NCBI GenBank assembly: GCA_037443205.1
Contig: JBBIOU010000004.1
Coordinates: 68,075 to 132,074 of the forward strand
Direction of reading: 5' to 3'
Source of the DNA: JBBIOU01 sp037443205
GTDB lineage: Bacteria; Bacteroidota; Bacteroidia; Flavobacteriales_D; UBA2798
Length of the DNA stretch: 64,000 nt
The notes beneath the pieces are model-generated. The model worked only from the letters and a program-made list of their open reading frames with translations. It ran no database searches and was not told the DNA's origin. Numbering within the stretch: the first letter of the stretch is position 1; each line of letters begins with the position of its first letter. The translations under genes were made by a program, and so were the position numbers. Positions 9,193 to 17,739 of the stretch are shown here, piece after piece.

Positions 9193-10062
9193 ATGAGACA
9201 ACTAAAAATAACAAAGCAGGTTACTAACCGCGAAACACTTTCCTTAGATAAATATTTACAAGAGATAAGTCGTTGCGAAATGATTACTGCAGATGAGGAA
9301 GTAGAACTTGCCAAACGTATTAAACAAGGCGATCAAAAAGCGCTTATGCGTTTGGTAAAAGCTAATTTAAGGTTTGTGGTATCGGTTTCCAAGCAATATC
9401 AAAATCAAGGTTTAACGCTTTCAGATTTAATAAACGAAGGCAATTTGGGATTAATAAAAGCCGCCCAGCGCTTTGATGAAACCAGGGGCTTTAAGTTTAT
9501 ATCTTATGCGGTATGGTGGATACGGCAATCCATACTTCAGGCCTTAGCCGAACAATCGCGCATTGTACGTTTGCCCCTGAATAAAATTGGTTCTATCAAT
9601 AAAATAAATAAAGCATTTTCTAAACTTGAACAAGAATTTGAACGTACACCAACCGAATCTGAATTGGCAGAAAGTTTAGATTTAAGTCAGGATGATGTAA
9701 GGCAATCTATGTTTTATTCAGGGCGCCATGTTTCTATGGATGCGCCTTTGAATGCTTCAGAGGATGATAGCGGTACGATGTTGGATGTATATGCATCGGA
9801 AGATAACCCTACCCCTGCAGATGACTTACTTAAAGAATCGCTGCGTAAAGAAATAGAGCGCTCTTTGGGTACCCTCACTCCGCGCGAAGCGGATGTAGTA
9901 AAACTTTTTTTTGGATTAGATGGCAAACAGCCGCTTACTCTGGAAGAGATAGGTGCAAAATTTGATTTAACCCGTGAGCGGGTTAGGCAAATTAAAGAAA
10001 AGGCTGTGCGCAGACTAAAACATACTTCACGAAGCAAATTATTAAAAATGTATTTAGGATAA
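9193..10062 (+). CDS. rpoD: Primary sigma factor, RpoD/SigA type
   Basis: Housekeeping sigma-70 factor directing RNA polymerase to promoters. It contains region 1.2 (SLDKYLQEISRCEMITADEE), region 2 (LVKANLRFVVSVSKQY ... GLIKAAQRFD ... YAVWWIRQSILQAL), region 3 and region 4 with the helix-turn-helix (LTLEEIGAKFDLTRERVRQI). At 289 residues it is the compact form typical of Bacteroidota, without the long region 1.1 of proteobacterial RpoD. MRQLKITKQVTNRETLSLDK is the conserved start. It stands alone with about 200 AT-rich bases upstream. This is the sigma factor expected to recognise the TTTG/TAnnTTTG promoters noted elsewhere in the window. Confidence 0.96.
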   Translation: MRQLKITKQVTNRETLSLDKYLQEISRCEMITADEEVELAKRIKQGDQKALMRLVKANLRFVVSVSKQYQNQGLTLSDLINEGNLGLIKAAQRFDETRGFKFISYAVWWIRQSILQALAEQSRIVRLPLNKIGSINKINKAFSKLEQEFERTPTESELAESLDLSQDDVRQSMFYSGRHVSMDAPLNASEDDSGTMLDVYASEDNPTPADDLLKESLRKEIERSLGTLTPREADVVKLFFGLDGKQPLTLEEIGAKFDLTRERVRQIKEKAVRRLKHTSRSKLLKMYLG

Positions 10063-10173
10063 ATACATTTTTATCTTTATGATTTCGGGCACCCATTACA
10101 CATTACAATATATGATTTTTTGCTCGATGACTAAGTAATACGGTTTTCTAACACTTCTTATTAAATACCCTAC

Positions 10174-10195
10174 ATACAACAACCGGTTGTTGTAT
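10174..10195. repeat. Perfect 22-bp palindrome between rpoD and the PaaY-like gene
   Basis: ATACAACAACC at 10174-10184 is followed immediately by its exact reverse complement at 10185-10195, then TTT. As a hairpin (9-bp stem, CCGG loop, T tail) it could terminate rpoD; as a double-stranded palindrome it could be an operator for the downstream gene. Confidence 0.6.
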
Positions 10196-10253
10196 TTTAC
10201 ACAAAAAAACACCTTGTAATATTTTAACCGAATATTTGCTTACTTTTGGAAGT

Positions 10254-10850
10254 ATGATTTACGAATTTAACGGCTATAAACCTGTAATACATCCAAGTTC
10301 CTTTATTCATCCGCAGGCTTGTATAACAGGCAATGTAATAATCGGTAAAAACGTATATGTAGGCCCCGGAGCAGCTTTGCGTGGCGATTGGGGAGAGATA
10401 GTTATTGAGGATGGTTGTAATGTTCAGGAAAACTGCACTATACATATGTTTCCGGGTATCAAGGTTTGGCTTAAAGCTTCTGCACATATCGGTCACGGAG
10501 CGATTATTCACGGAGCTACAATCGGTAAAAATGTTTTGGTGGGAATGAATGCAGTTATTATGGACAATGTTACGGTTGGCGATAACAGCATCATAGGAGC
10601 ATTAACATTAGTACCCGAAGGAATGCAAATACCTGAAAAACAAATAGCCGTGGGTAACCCGGCAAAAATAATTAAAGAGGTAAGCGATGAAATGTTATCA
10701 TGGAAAACATCCGGAACAAAACTATACCAGCAACTTCCTGCCGAATTGTATGCTACACTCAAACCTTGCGAGCCCCTTACGGAAATAGATCCTAACCGCC
10801 CTAAGCAACAAGCTGTTTATTTAAATTGGAAAAAACAAAAATCAGATTAA
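10254..10850 (+). CDS. Gamma-carbonic-anhydrase-like / PaaY-like hexapeptide-repeat protein
   Basis: Left-handed beta-helix protein of the trimeric gamma-carbonic anhydrase fold. Repeats of the [LIV]-G-x4 type run from about residue 15 to 150 (ACITGNVIIGKNVYVGPGAA, HIGHGAIIHGATIGKNVLVG), with the paired histidines in HIGHGAIIHG and a third in NCTIHMFPG fitting a metal site. The IHMFPG/HIGHGAIIHG arrangement resembles PaaY, the thioesterase accessory to phenylacetate degradation; a paaZ gene lies about 20 kb away but not in the same operon. ATG at 10254 is preferred over an upstream TTG at 10236, giving 198 residues, as in PaaY. Enzymatic activity (thioesterase, carbonic anhydrase or neither) is not decided by sequence. 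Confidence 0.85.
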   Translation: MIYEFNGYKPVIHPSSFIHPQACITGNVIIGKNVYVGPGAALRGDWGEIVIEDGCNVQENCTIHMFPGIKVWLKASAHIGHGAIIHGATIGKNVLVGMNAVIMDNVTVGDNSIIGALTLVPEGMQIPEKQIAVGNPAKIIKEVSDEMLSWKTSGTKLYQQLPAELYATLKPCEPLTEIDPNRPKQQAVYLNWKKQKSD

Positions 10851-10929
10851 CTGTTTGCCCTGTGCATGCATTGTTTGAATAACTGTCGGGTATAGTGTAT
10901 ATGATAATCTGAGATTAAACCTTAATTCG

Positions 10930-10937
10930 TATCTTTG
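10930..10937 (+). promoter_or_regulatory. Candidate -7 promoter element of clpX
   Basis: TATCTTTG matches TAnnTTTG and lies 4 bases before the clpX ATG. No clear -33 TTTG is at the expected distance. If used, the leader would be extremely short. Confidence 0.3.
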
Positions 10938-10941
10938 TAAA

Positions 10942-12171
10942 ATGAATGGTAAAATAGCAAAATGTTCGTTTTGTGGTCGCAGTAAAAAAGACGTTGGGAT
11001 GCTTATAGCCGGAGAAAGCGGGCATATATGCAACGATTGTGTAATACAGGCCGAAGCTCTGGTAAAAGAAACTATGAGTCAGATAAAGCCGGTGCAACAA
11101 GAGCCGGTATTATATAAACCCATAGACATCAAAGCATTTTTAGATGAATATGTGATAGGTCAGGATGAAGCAAAAAAAATATTATCGGTAGCCGTATATA
11201 ATCATTACAAGAGATTGCTTCAGAAAAATACATCAAAGAACGATGAAATAGAAATAGAAAAATCTAACCTGATAATGGTAGGGCAAACAGGAACCGGAAA
11301 AACTCTGCTTGCCAAAACCATTGCAAAAATTTTAAACGTTCCATTTTGCATAGCAGATGCTACGGTATTAACCGAAGCCGGCTATGTTGGTGAAGATGTT
11401 GAAAGCATACTTACCAGATTGTTGCAGGCTGCAGATTATAACGTTCCGGCTGCCGAAAGAGGAATAGTTTTTATTGATGAAATTGATAAAATTGCTCGTA
11501 AAGGAGATAATCCGTCCATTACGCGTGATGTAAGCGGAGAAGGTGTACAACAAGCACTTTTAAAATTATTGGAAGGCACAGTTGTAAATGTGCCCCCGCA
11601 AGGAGGCAGAAAACATCCGGAACAAAAATTAATACAGGTTGATACAAAAAATATTCTTTTTATTTGCGGTGGAGCATTTGATGGTATTGATAAAATTATT
11701 GCCCGTAGAATTAATACCAGTGCTATAGGTTTTTCAGGAAAAGATAAAGACCAGATAGATAAAGAAAATTTATTGCAATATATTAGTCCGCAAGACCTTA
11801 AAACCTTTGGATTAATACCCGAATTAATCGGTCGTTTTCCTGTTCTTACTTACTTAAATATTTTAGATAGAAATACATTAAAACGCATTCTTACAGAACC
11901 TAAAAATGCTCTGATTAAACAGTATATCAAACTTTTTGAGATGGACGATATTAAATTAAGTTTTGATAAAGAGGTGATAGAATTTATAGTAGATAAAGCT
12001 ATGGAATATAAACTGGGAGCGCGTGGTTTACGCTCCATTTGCGAAGCTATATTAAACGATGCCATGTACGAATTACCTTCTCATAAAGAAATCGAAGTAT
12101 TAAAAGTTGATTTACCCTATGCCGAGGAGAAATTTAAAAAATCTGAACTGGCTAAACTCAAAGTAGCATAA
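10942..12171 (+). CDS. clpX: ATP-dependent Clp protease ATP-binding subunit ClpX
   Basis: AAA+ unfoldase that feeds substrates to ClpP. The N-terminal zinc-binding domain has CSFCGRSKKDV and HICNDC (four Cys, about residues 9-34). Next come the Walker A (VGQTGTGKTLLAKTIA), Walker B (GIVFIDEIDKIAR) and sensor II region (KLGARGLRSICEAILND). The pore loop GYVGEDVES is present. The 409-residue length is standard. The ATG at 10942 gives MNGKIAKCSFCG. clpP is not adjacent, so the protease is encoded elsewhere. Confidence 0.97.
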   Translation: MNGKIAKCSFCGRSKKDVGMLIAGESGHICNDCVIQAEALVKETMSQIKPVQQEPVLYKPIDIKAFLDEYVIGQDEAKKILSVAVYNHYKRLLQKNTSKNDEIEIEKSNLIMVGQTGTGKTLLAKTIAKILNVPFCIADATVLTEAGYVGEDVESILTRLLQAADYNVPAAERGIVFIDEIDKIARKGDNPSITRDVSGEGVQQALLKLLEGTVVNVPPQGGRKHPEQKLIQVDTKNILFICGGAFDGIDKIIARRINTSAIGFSGKDKDQIDKENLLQYISPQDLKTFGLIPELIGRFPVLTYLNILDRNTLKRILTEPKNALIKQYIKLFEMDDIKLSFDKEVIEFIVDKAMEYKLGARGLRSICEAILNDAMYELPSHKEIEVLKVDLPYAEEKFKKSELAKLKVA

Positions 12172-12261
12172 ACATTTTGTTAAAAATATTTTATAAAGTT
12201 TTAGCCAAATTATTTTTTCAAACACTTATCACCATTAATTTTATGCAATATAATTTTTCTT

Positions 12262-13056
12262 ATGCAACAATATCATAAACTTTTACAACATACATTACAT
12301 ACAGGTATTTATAAACAAGACCGAACCGGAACCGGAACAATCAGTGTGTTTGGCTATCAAATGCGTTTTAATTTAGATGATGGATTCCCTTTGGTTACAA
12401 CTAAAAAACTACACTTACGTTCAATAATACATGAATTGCTTTGGTTTTTAAAAGGCGATACCAACATAAAATATTTAAAAGATAACGGAGTAAGTATTTG
12501 GGACGAATGGGCAGATGAAAACGGAGATTTAGGTCCGGTTTATGGTTACCAGTGGAGAAGCTGGCCTACGGCTGATGGCAGGCATATTGACCAGATAAGC
12601 CAGGTGATTGAACAAATAAAGAAAAACCCCGATTCAAGAAGATTAATAGTTAGCGCATGGAACGTTGGCGAAATTGAAAATATGAAGTTGCCTCCCTGCC
12701 ACGCATTTTTTCAGTTTTATGTAGCCGATGGAAAATTATCATGTCAGCTTTATCAGCGCAGTGCCGATATATTTTTAGGTGTTCCGTTCAATATTGCTTC
12801 CTATGCACTGTTAACAATGATGGTTGCGCAAGTGTGCGGTTTAAAACCGGGAGAGTTTATTCACACTTTAGGAGATGCACATATTTATTCCAATCATATA
12901 GAACAAGTTAAATTACAATTATCCAGAGATTGCCGAAAATTGCCAACCATGAAAATTAATCCTGAAGTGAAAAATATTTTCGATTTTAAATACGAAGATT
13001 TTACCCTCGAAGGATACGACCCGCATCCGCATATAAAAGCCGAAGTTGCAGTTTAA
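12262..13056 (+). CDS. thyA: Thymidylate synthase
   Basis: Methylates dUMP to dTMP using methylene-tetrahydrofolate. It has the family start with DRTGTGTISVFGYQMRFNL, the catalytic cysteine in LPPCHAFFQFYV (about residue 154), the RRLIVSAWN phosphate-binding segment and QRSADIFLGVPFNIASYALL. At 264 residues it matches E. coli ThyA. It is followed after 3 bases by a secreted S51 peptidase gene and then by folA, which regenerates tetrahydrofolate from the dihydrofolate ThyA produces. The thyA-folA pairing is classic; the gene between them is not. Confidence 0.97.
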   Translation: MQQYHKLLQHTLHTGIYKQDRTGTGTISVFGYQMRFNLDDGFPLVTTKKLHLRSIIHELLWFLKGDTNIKYLKDNGVSIWDEWADENGDLGPVYGYQWRSWPTADGRHIDQISQVIEQIKKNPDSRRLIVSAWNVGEIENMKLPPCHAFFQFYVADGKLSCQLYQRSADIFLGVPFNIASYALLTMMVAQVCGLKPGEFIHTLGDAHIYSNHIEQVKLQLSRDCRKLPTMKINPEVKNIFDFKYEDFTLEGYDPHPHIKAEVAV

Positions 13057-13059
13057 AAT

Positions 13060-14340
13060 ATGATTAGAAAAGTTTTAATACTGATTTTTACTTTAATTAA
13101 TGTTCAAACAACAAAAGCTCAAAGCTACACAAGTTATTTTGTTGGCGATACTAACGACCTACAAGTTATACCTGAACCGGGTATTTGCTTAATGGGCGGT
13201 GCTACCGAAAACGATAGTGCCATGGTGTGGTTTTTAAACAAAGCAAATGGAGGAGATGTGCTGGTATTAAGAGCAAGCGGTAGCGATGGATATAATAATT
13301 ATTTATACAGTACTTTAGGTGTTAATGTAAATTCAGTGCAAACCTTGGTGATTCCCTCTGTTCAGGCTGCCAATAACAATTATGTAAAACAACAAGTATT
13401 AAATGCCGAAGCAATTTTTATAGCCGGTGGCAATCAGGCAGATTATATTAATTACTGGAAAAATACCGCCTTAGATTCAGCAATAAATTATTTTATAAAT
13501 GTTAAAAAAGGAGTTATTGGCGGAACCAGTGCCGGGATGGCAATTTTAGGAGAATTTTATTTTTCTGCTTTAAATGGAACCGTAAATTCAACTACAGCGC
13601 TTAATAATCCATTTCATTCAACGGTAACAATTGGTACATCTGATTTTATAAAACATCCATTGCTTAAAAATACTATAACCGATACTCATTACGATAATCC
13701 GGATAGAAGGGGTAGGCACAGTGTTTTTTTAGCACGATTACAAAACATCGGAAAAGATACTGTATATGGAATTGCCTGCGATGAATACACCGCAGTATGT
13801 ATAGATTCAACTAACATTGCAAAAGTATTTGGTGAATTTCCTTCATACGATGATAATGCTTATTTTATTCAAATAAACTGTAAACAACCCAACATTCCCG
13901 AAGCACTTACGGCCAATCAACCCATTACCTGGATTAGAGATAGTGCTGCTATTATAGTTTGTAAAATTAAAGGAACACCTACGGCACAATACACATTTAA
14001 TTTAAACGATTGGAAAACTACAAATGGCGGACAGTGGCTTTATTGGTTTATTAATAATGGCATATTAAACGAAATTACCGGGACACAGCCAGATTGTAAT
14101 TTAACTTCTGAGCAGACAATAGAAAATATATCTTATAAAATTAAACTTTATCCAAACCCGTCTAACGAGTTTATTATCATTGATCATAATTTTTTGCCTG
14201 ATGCCCTTATTCAGTTATATGATATTAGCGGTAAATTAATTTTAACTACCCGACTTAATACCATTGATGTTTCAGCTTTACAAAAAGGGATATATTTTAT
14301 AAAAATAGAAAATCAAACCATAAAATTTATCAAAAATTGA
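13060..14340 (+). CDS. Secreted S51-family (cyanophycinase-like) peptidase with T9SS type A sorting domain
   Basis: Predicted exported serine peptidase of family S51 (cyanophycinase/dipeptidase E group). A signal peptide covers residues 1-20 (up to TTKAQ). The catalytic module shows IFIAGGNQADY (about 120-130) and the nucleophile elbow GVIGGTSAGMAILGEF (about 150-165); THYDNPDRRGRHSVFLARL corresponds to the histidine/arginine region of cyanophycinases. Residues from about 360 form a T9SS type A domain beginning KLYPNPSNEFII and ending GIYFIKIENQTIKFIKN. It sits 3 bases after thyA and its stop overlaps the folA start, so a surface enzyme is co-transcribed with cytoplasmic nucleotide metabolism. 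The substrate could be cyanophycin or other Asp-linked peptides; not determined. Confidence 0.88.
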   Translation: MIRKVLILIFTLINVQTTKAQSYTSYFVGDTNDLQVIPEPGICLMGGATENDSAMVWFLNKANGGDVLVLRASGSDGYNNYLYSTLGVNVNSVQTLVIPSVQAANNNYVKQQVLNAEAIFIAGGNQADYINYWKNTALDSAINYFINVKKGVIGGTSAGMAILGEFYFSALNGTVNSTTALNNPFHSTVTIGTSDFIKHPLLKNTITDTHYDNPDRRGRHSVFLARLQNIGKDTVYGIACDEYTAVCIDSTNIAKVFGEFPSYDDNAYFIQINCKQPNIPEALTANQPITWIRDSAAIIVCKIKGTPTAQYTFNLNDWKTTNGGQWLYWFINNGILNEITGTQPDCNLTSEQTIENISYKIKLYPNPSNEFIIIDHNFLPDALIQLYDISGKLILTTRLNTIDVSALQKGIYFIKIENQTIKFIKN

Positions 14341-14843
14341 TTTCAATAATAGTAGCAGTTGCAGAAAATAATGCCATTGGAAAAAACAATCAATTGCTAT
14401 GGCATTTGCCGGCTGATATGAAATTTTTTAAAGAAAAAACAAGCGGGCATTGTGTTATTACCGGAAGAAAAAATTATGAATCCATCCCGGAAAAATTTAG
14501 ACCATTGCCCAACCGAACAAATATTGTTATTACTCGTCAACAACATTATTCAGCACCCGGAGCCATTGTAGTACATACGCTCGAAGATGCTATAGAAAAA
14601 GCCCGCGCTATTGAAAAAGAAGAAATATTTATTATTGGAGGTGCACAGATATATAACGAGGCTATCAATAAAAATCTAGTGCAAAAATTATATGTAACCA
14701 AAGTGTTGCATCATTTTGAAGCAGATGCTTTTTTCCCTGCTATAGACCCCGATAAATGGGTAATAACTAAAAAAAACATAAAAGCTAAAGACAATAAAAA
14801 TCTATATGACATGGAATTTTATGAATATGTGTATAAGAAATGA
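14337..14843 (+). CDS. folA: Dihydrofolate reductase, TTG start overlapping the upstream stop
   Basis: Reduces dihydrofolate to tetrahydrofolate with NADPH. The protein begins ISIIVAVAENNAIGKNNQLL and continues WHLPADMKFFKEKTSGHCVI, GRKNYESIPEKFRPLPNR and EIFIIGGAQIYNEA, covering substrate and NADPH sites; 168 residues is normal. Homology requires translation from the first codon, which is TTG at 14337; there is no in-frame ATG before the conserved start. The TTG shares bases with the upstream TGA (TTGA), so folA translation is probably coupled to termination of the S51 peptidase gene. It works with ThyA, two genes upstream. Confidence 0.95.
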   Translation: MISIIVAVAENNAIGKNNQLLWHLPADMKFFKEKTSGHCVITGRKNYESIPEKFRPLPNRTNIVITRQQHYSAPGAIVVHTLEDAIEKARAIEKEEIFIIGGAQIYNEAINKNLVQKLYVTKVLHHFEADAFFPAIDPDKWVITKKNIKAKDNKNLYDMEFYEYVYKK

Positions 14844-14919
14844 TTTTTGTAAATAAATAACCAAATATACTCTGCATTAACATTAAAAATTGTTTTTTGG
14901 GCCGATTAAAATTTTAGGT

Positions 14920-17610
14920 TCAAAAACTCATTACTACATCGGCCACCCCGGGTAAAGCAATTTTAATTTCAACTCTTCTGTTCAGTTGTCTGTTATCCGG
15001 ATTATCGCTTCCATCGGGGTTAGCATTAGCTACAGCCGGTTTAGACTCGCCAAACCATAATTTCTTCATGCGACTACCTTCAATACCTTTTTTATTTAAG
15101 TAATCATAAGCAGCATTTGCCCGTTTTTTAGATAATATCATGTTGTATTCATCAGAACCTAACCAATCACAGTGCCCATGAAGTTCAATCGTAACTCTAT
15201 TATTATCTTTTAAAAACATAGTTAAAGCATCTAAAACATTTTTGCTTTTATCTCTTAAAAAGTATTTATCAAAGTCGAATAATATATTTTCAAATTCAGG
15301 AAATTTTGTAATCAGTTGCTCTATTTCTATAATATCTATTACTTCGGTATAAAATTTATTGGTTTTGGTATCTAAAGTTTTAATATAGGCTGAATATAGC
15401 TGGTCAATATCTGTTAAATCTATTTTGTACGGATATGAAAATGCTTTGTCTAATTCGGCAATAATTTTTGGATCTTTAGGTTGATTGTCTATTTTAAAGT
15501 TTCCTTTATTGTCGCTCCGGGTAAAGTTTACATTCTTTTTTTCTTCATTTATCAAGGTTATTTTTACTTGTGCTCCATCTACTTCTGCTTTCAAATCAAG
15601 GTTGGTCCAGGTAAGCTTGCCCTTAACATTTACAATACTTTCGGTATTATTTTTATTATCTCCGTAATAACTTATCTTTAAATCATCTTCGTTAATCAGT
15701 ACAGTATATTTTTCAACCGGGTTCAGGTTATTGAAGTTAAAGAATCCTGTATTATCCGTGTATGTTTTTCTGACAATTTCCCCTTGTGTATTTACTAAAA
15801 ATATTTCGGTTTTTTTAACCGGTACAATATCATTGTGCATCATAACTCCAGAAAGAGAAACTTTGTTTTCGGGCGAAATAACCGGATTAAAATTTAAGCC
15901 CTGTTCCGGGATGTCATTTATTTGAAAATGATTCAGTGCAGAGTCTTTGATGTTAAACAGTGCATTTTGAAAAGTGGCCTGTTGAGCATATATTTTATTG
16001 TCTTTATTTTTTATTTTTTGAATATTAATTTGCTGAAATAAATGATATTGTTCGCATTGTTTGGGGATAGTAAATTCTTCTGTATGAGGTCTGGAAACCT
16101 CAAATCCGTTTGCTACTACTTCCAAAATGTATGTGGCATCCGGTTTTAACACCATGGTATATTTACCGGTAAAATTATCTGCAGTATAAGTGCCGGCTGA
16201 GTTGCCCGTTAATTTTTCTTTTACGTGAATAGTTGCGCCTGTGGGTATCAGTTTTTCTCCGGCAACTACTATACCTCTTACTTCGGTGCTTGGAATATTT
16301 AAACATTCCAATTGCACATGGAAGATGTCTAAATCGCCAATATTACCCGGACGATTAGAGGATAAGTACGCGCTGGCAGTTTCAGGATTTATAAAGTAGT
16401 ATATATCATCGCCACCGGAGTTAATGGGTATTCCTAAATTAATGGGGTCAGTAAAAGTTCCATCGGGTAAATATTCGCATTTAAATATATCATAGCCACC
16501 CATGCTTGTATGCCCCTTGGAAGAGAAGTAAAATGTTTTTCCATCGCTTGCTAAAAAAGGTGCGTCTTCATCAAAGCGTGTATTGATAACATTACCCGCG
16601 TTGATGACCGGACCCCATGAACCATCCTCTTGTTTTTTAGAGATATAAATATCTCTGTCTCCCTGACCGCCATTTTTATTACTAACAACAAACAAAGTTT
16701 TTTCATCCGGAGTAACAAACACGGATGGTTCTTGTTTTTTAGAATTAACATTTCTGTTCATTCTAACGGGTTCGGTCCATTTTGCATTTTGCAGCTCTGA
16801 TTGCCAAATATCTTTATTTCTGTATATATAAAGCCTGTTTTCATCTTTGTTATAGGCAATCACGGCATCATGATATTCGGTGTTTATTTTAGAGCTAACC
16901 AGTTCGTCATTTGCATCAACTTGTAAAGGAGTACTCCATTCGCCATTTATTTTTTTACTCACGTAGATATCTTCAAAGTATTTGCTGTCGTTATCCATTT
17001 TGCCTCCGGTAGTACCTTCTCTGCGCGAGGTAAACAGCAATACCGATTCGTCTTTTTTTACTATTTGTGCGTATTCGGCATATTCTGTATTAATTTTAGA
17101 GCCTAAGTTTTGAATGAGGGTGGTATTATTTTCTCTTTTTAATTCGGCAACACCATTATTACACATTTCTATAAAACCTTTTACTTCGCGGTTAAGTGTT
17201 TCACCGGCTTTGCCTTTTGCTATAAATCTTCTAAATTCATTGTAATAACGTATGGCTTCCTGAAAATTATTTGTGTATTGGTTAACTCTGCCTAAATAAT
17301 AATATACTTCACCGATGGTATCTTTACCCATCATGGTTTTTAAAGATTTTTCAAAATATTCTTTGGATTTTTCTTTTTCTACTTCCGAATTAAAAAAACA
17401 TAAACCTGTTTCGTACAGATAACGACTGTTAGTACCGTTTAAATTAATTAATTCGAGGTAATATTTTTTAGCTTCTTTATAATTCTCTTCCGTAAAATGC
17501 TTACGGGCATTTTTCAGAAGAGATTTTTCCTGCTTGGATTGAGTGTAAGCAAGCGTGTGTGAAAAGTGTATAGCTGTAAATATGATTATTAAGCGTAATT
17601 GCACACTCAA
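14920..17610 (-). CDS. PorE-like OmpA-family protein (TPR, PD40 propeller, CRD, OmpA domain)
   Basis: Large periplasmic/outer-membrane-associated protein of 896 residues. Domains in order: signal segment (LRLIIIFTAIHFSHTLAYTQ); TPR-like helices (about 30-160); PD40/WD40-like propeller (about 190-440, e.g. LLFTSRREGTTGGKMD, PFLASDGKTFYFSSKGH, AYLSSNRPGNIGDLDIF); two carboxypeptidase-regulatory-like folds (about 450-520 and 590-680); and an OmpA peptidoglycan-binding domain (about 775-890, LHGHCDWLGSDEYN ... NRRVEIKI). This architecture matches PorE, which anchors the type IX secretion system to peptidoglycan; the assignment is from architecture only, and many Bacteroidota carry several such paralogues. 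The start is TTG at 17610 or GTG at 17604; no ATG is available. Confidence 0.8.
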   Translation of the reverse strand: MSVQLRLIIIFTAIHFSHTLAYTQSKQEKSLLKNARKHFTEENYKEAKKYYLELINLNGTNSRYLYETGLCFFNSEVEKEKSKEYFEKSLKTMMGKDTIGEVYYYLGRVNQYTNNFQEAIRYYNEFRRFIAKGKAGETLNREVKGFIEMCNNGVAELKRENNTTLIQNLGSKINTEYAEYAQIVKKDESVLLFTSRREGTTGGKMDNDSKYFEDIYVSKKINGEWSTPLQVDANDELVSSKINTEYHDAVIAYNKDENRLYIYRNKDIWQSELQNAKWTEPVRMNRNVNSKKQEPSVFVTPDEKTLFVVSNKNGGQGDRDIYISKKQEDGSWGPVINAGNVINTRFDEDAPFLASDGKTFYFSSKGHTSMGGYDIFKCEYLPDGTFTDPINLGIPINSGGDDIYYFINPETASAYLSSNRPGNIGDLDIFHVQLECLNIPSTEVRGIVVAGEKLIPTGATIHVKEKLTGNSAGTYTADNFTGKYTMVLKPDATYILEVVANGFEVSRPHTEEFTIPKQCEQYHLFQQINIQKIKNKDNKIYAQQATFQNALFNIKDSALNHFQINDIPEQGLNFNPVISPENKVSLSGVMMHNDIVPVKKTEIFLVNTQGEIVRKTYTDNTGFFNFNNLNPVEKYTVLINEDDLKISYYGDNKNNTESIVNVKGKLTWTNLDLKAEVDGAQVKITLINEEKKNVNFTRSDNKGNFKIDNQPKDPKIIAELDKAFSYPYKIDLTDIDQLYSAYIKTLDTKTNKFYTEVIDIIEIEQLITKFPEFENILFDFDKYFLRDKSKNVLDALTMFLKDNNRVTIELHGHCDWLGSDEYNMILSKKRANAAYDYLNKKGIEGSRMKKLWFGESKPAVANANPDGSDNPDNRQLNRRVEIKIALPGVADVVMSF

Positions 17611-17739
17611 AATTATTACAATGAATTGCGCAATATTTTTGTTTGGATTTGAGTATTAAACAGGAGCGTGTTAATTCTGTTTGAAATTCTTTATAAATAA
17701 AGGGGGTGCTAAGGTTATTAACAAACGATTATTGAAAAA

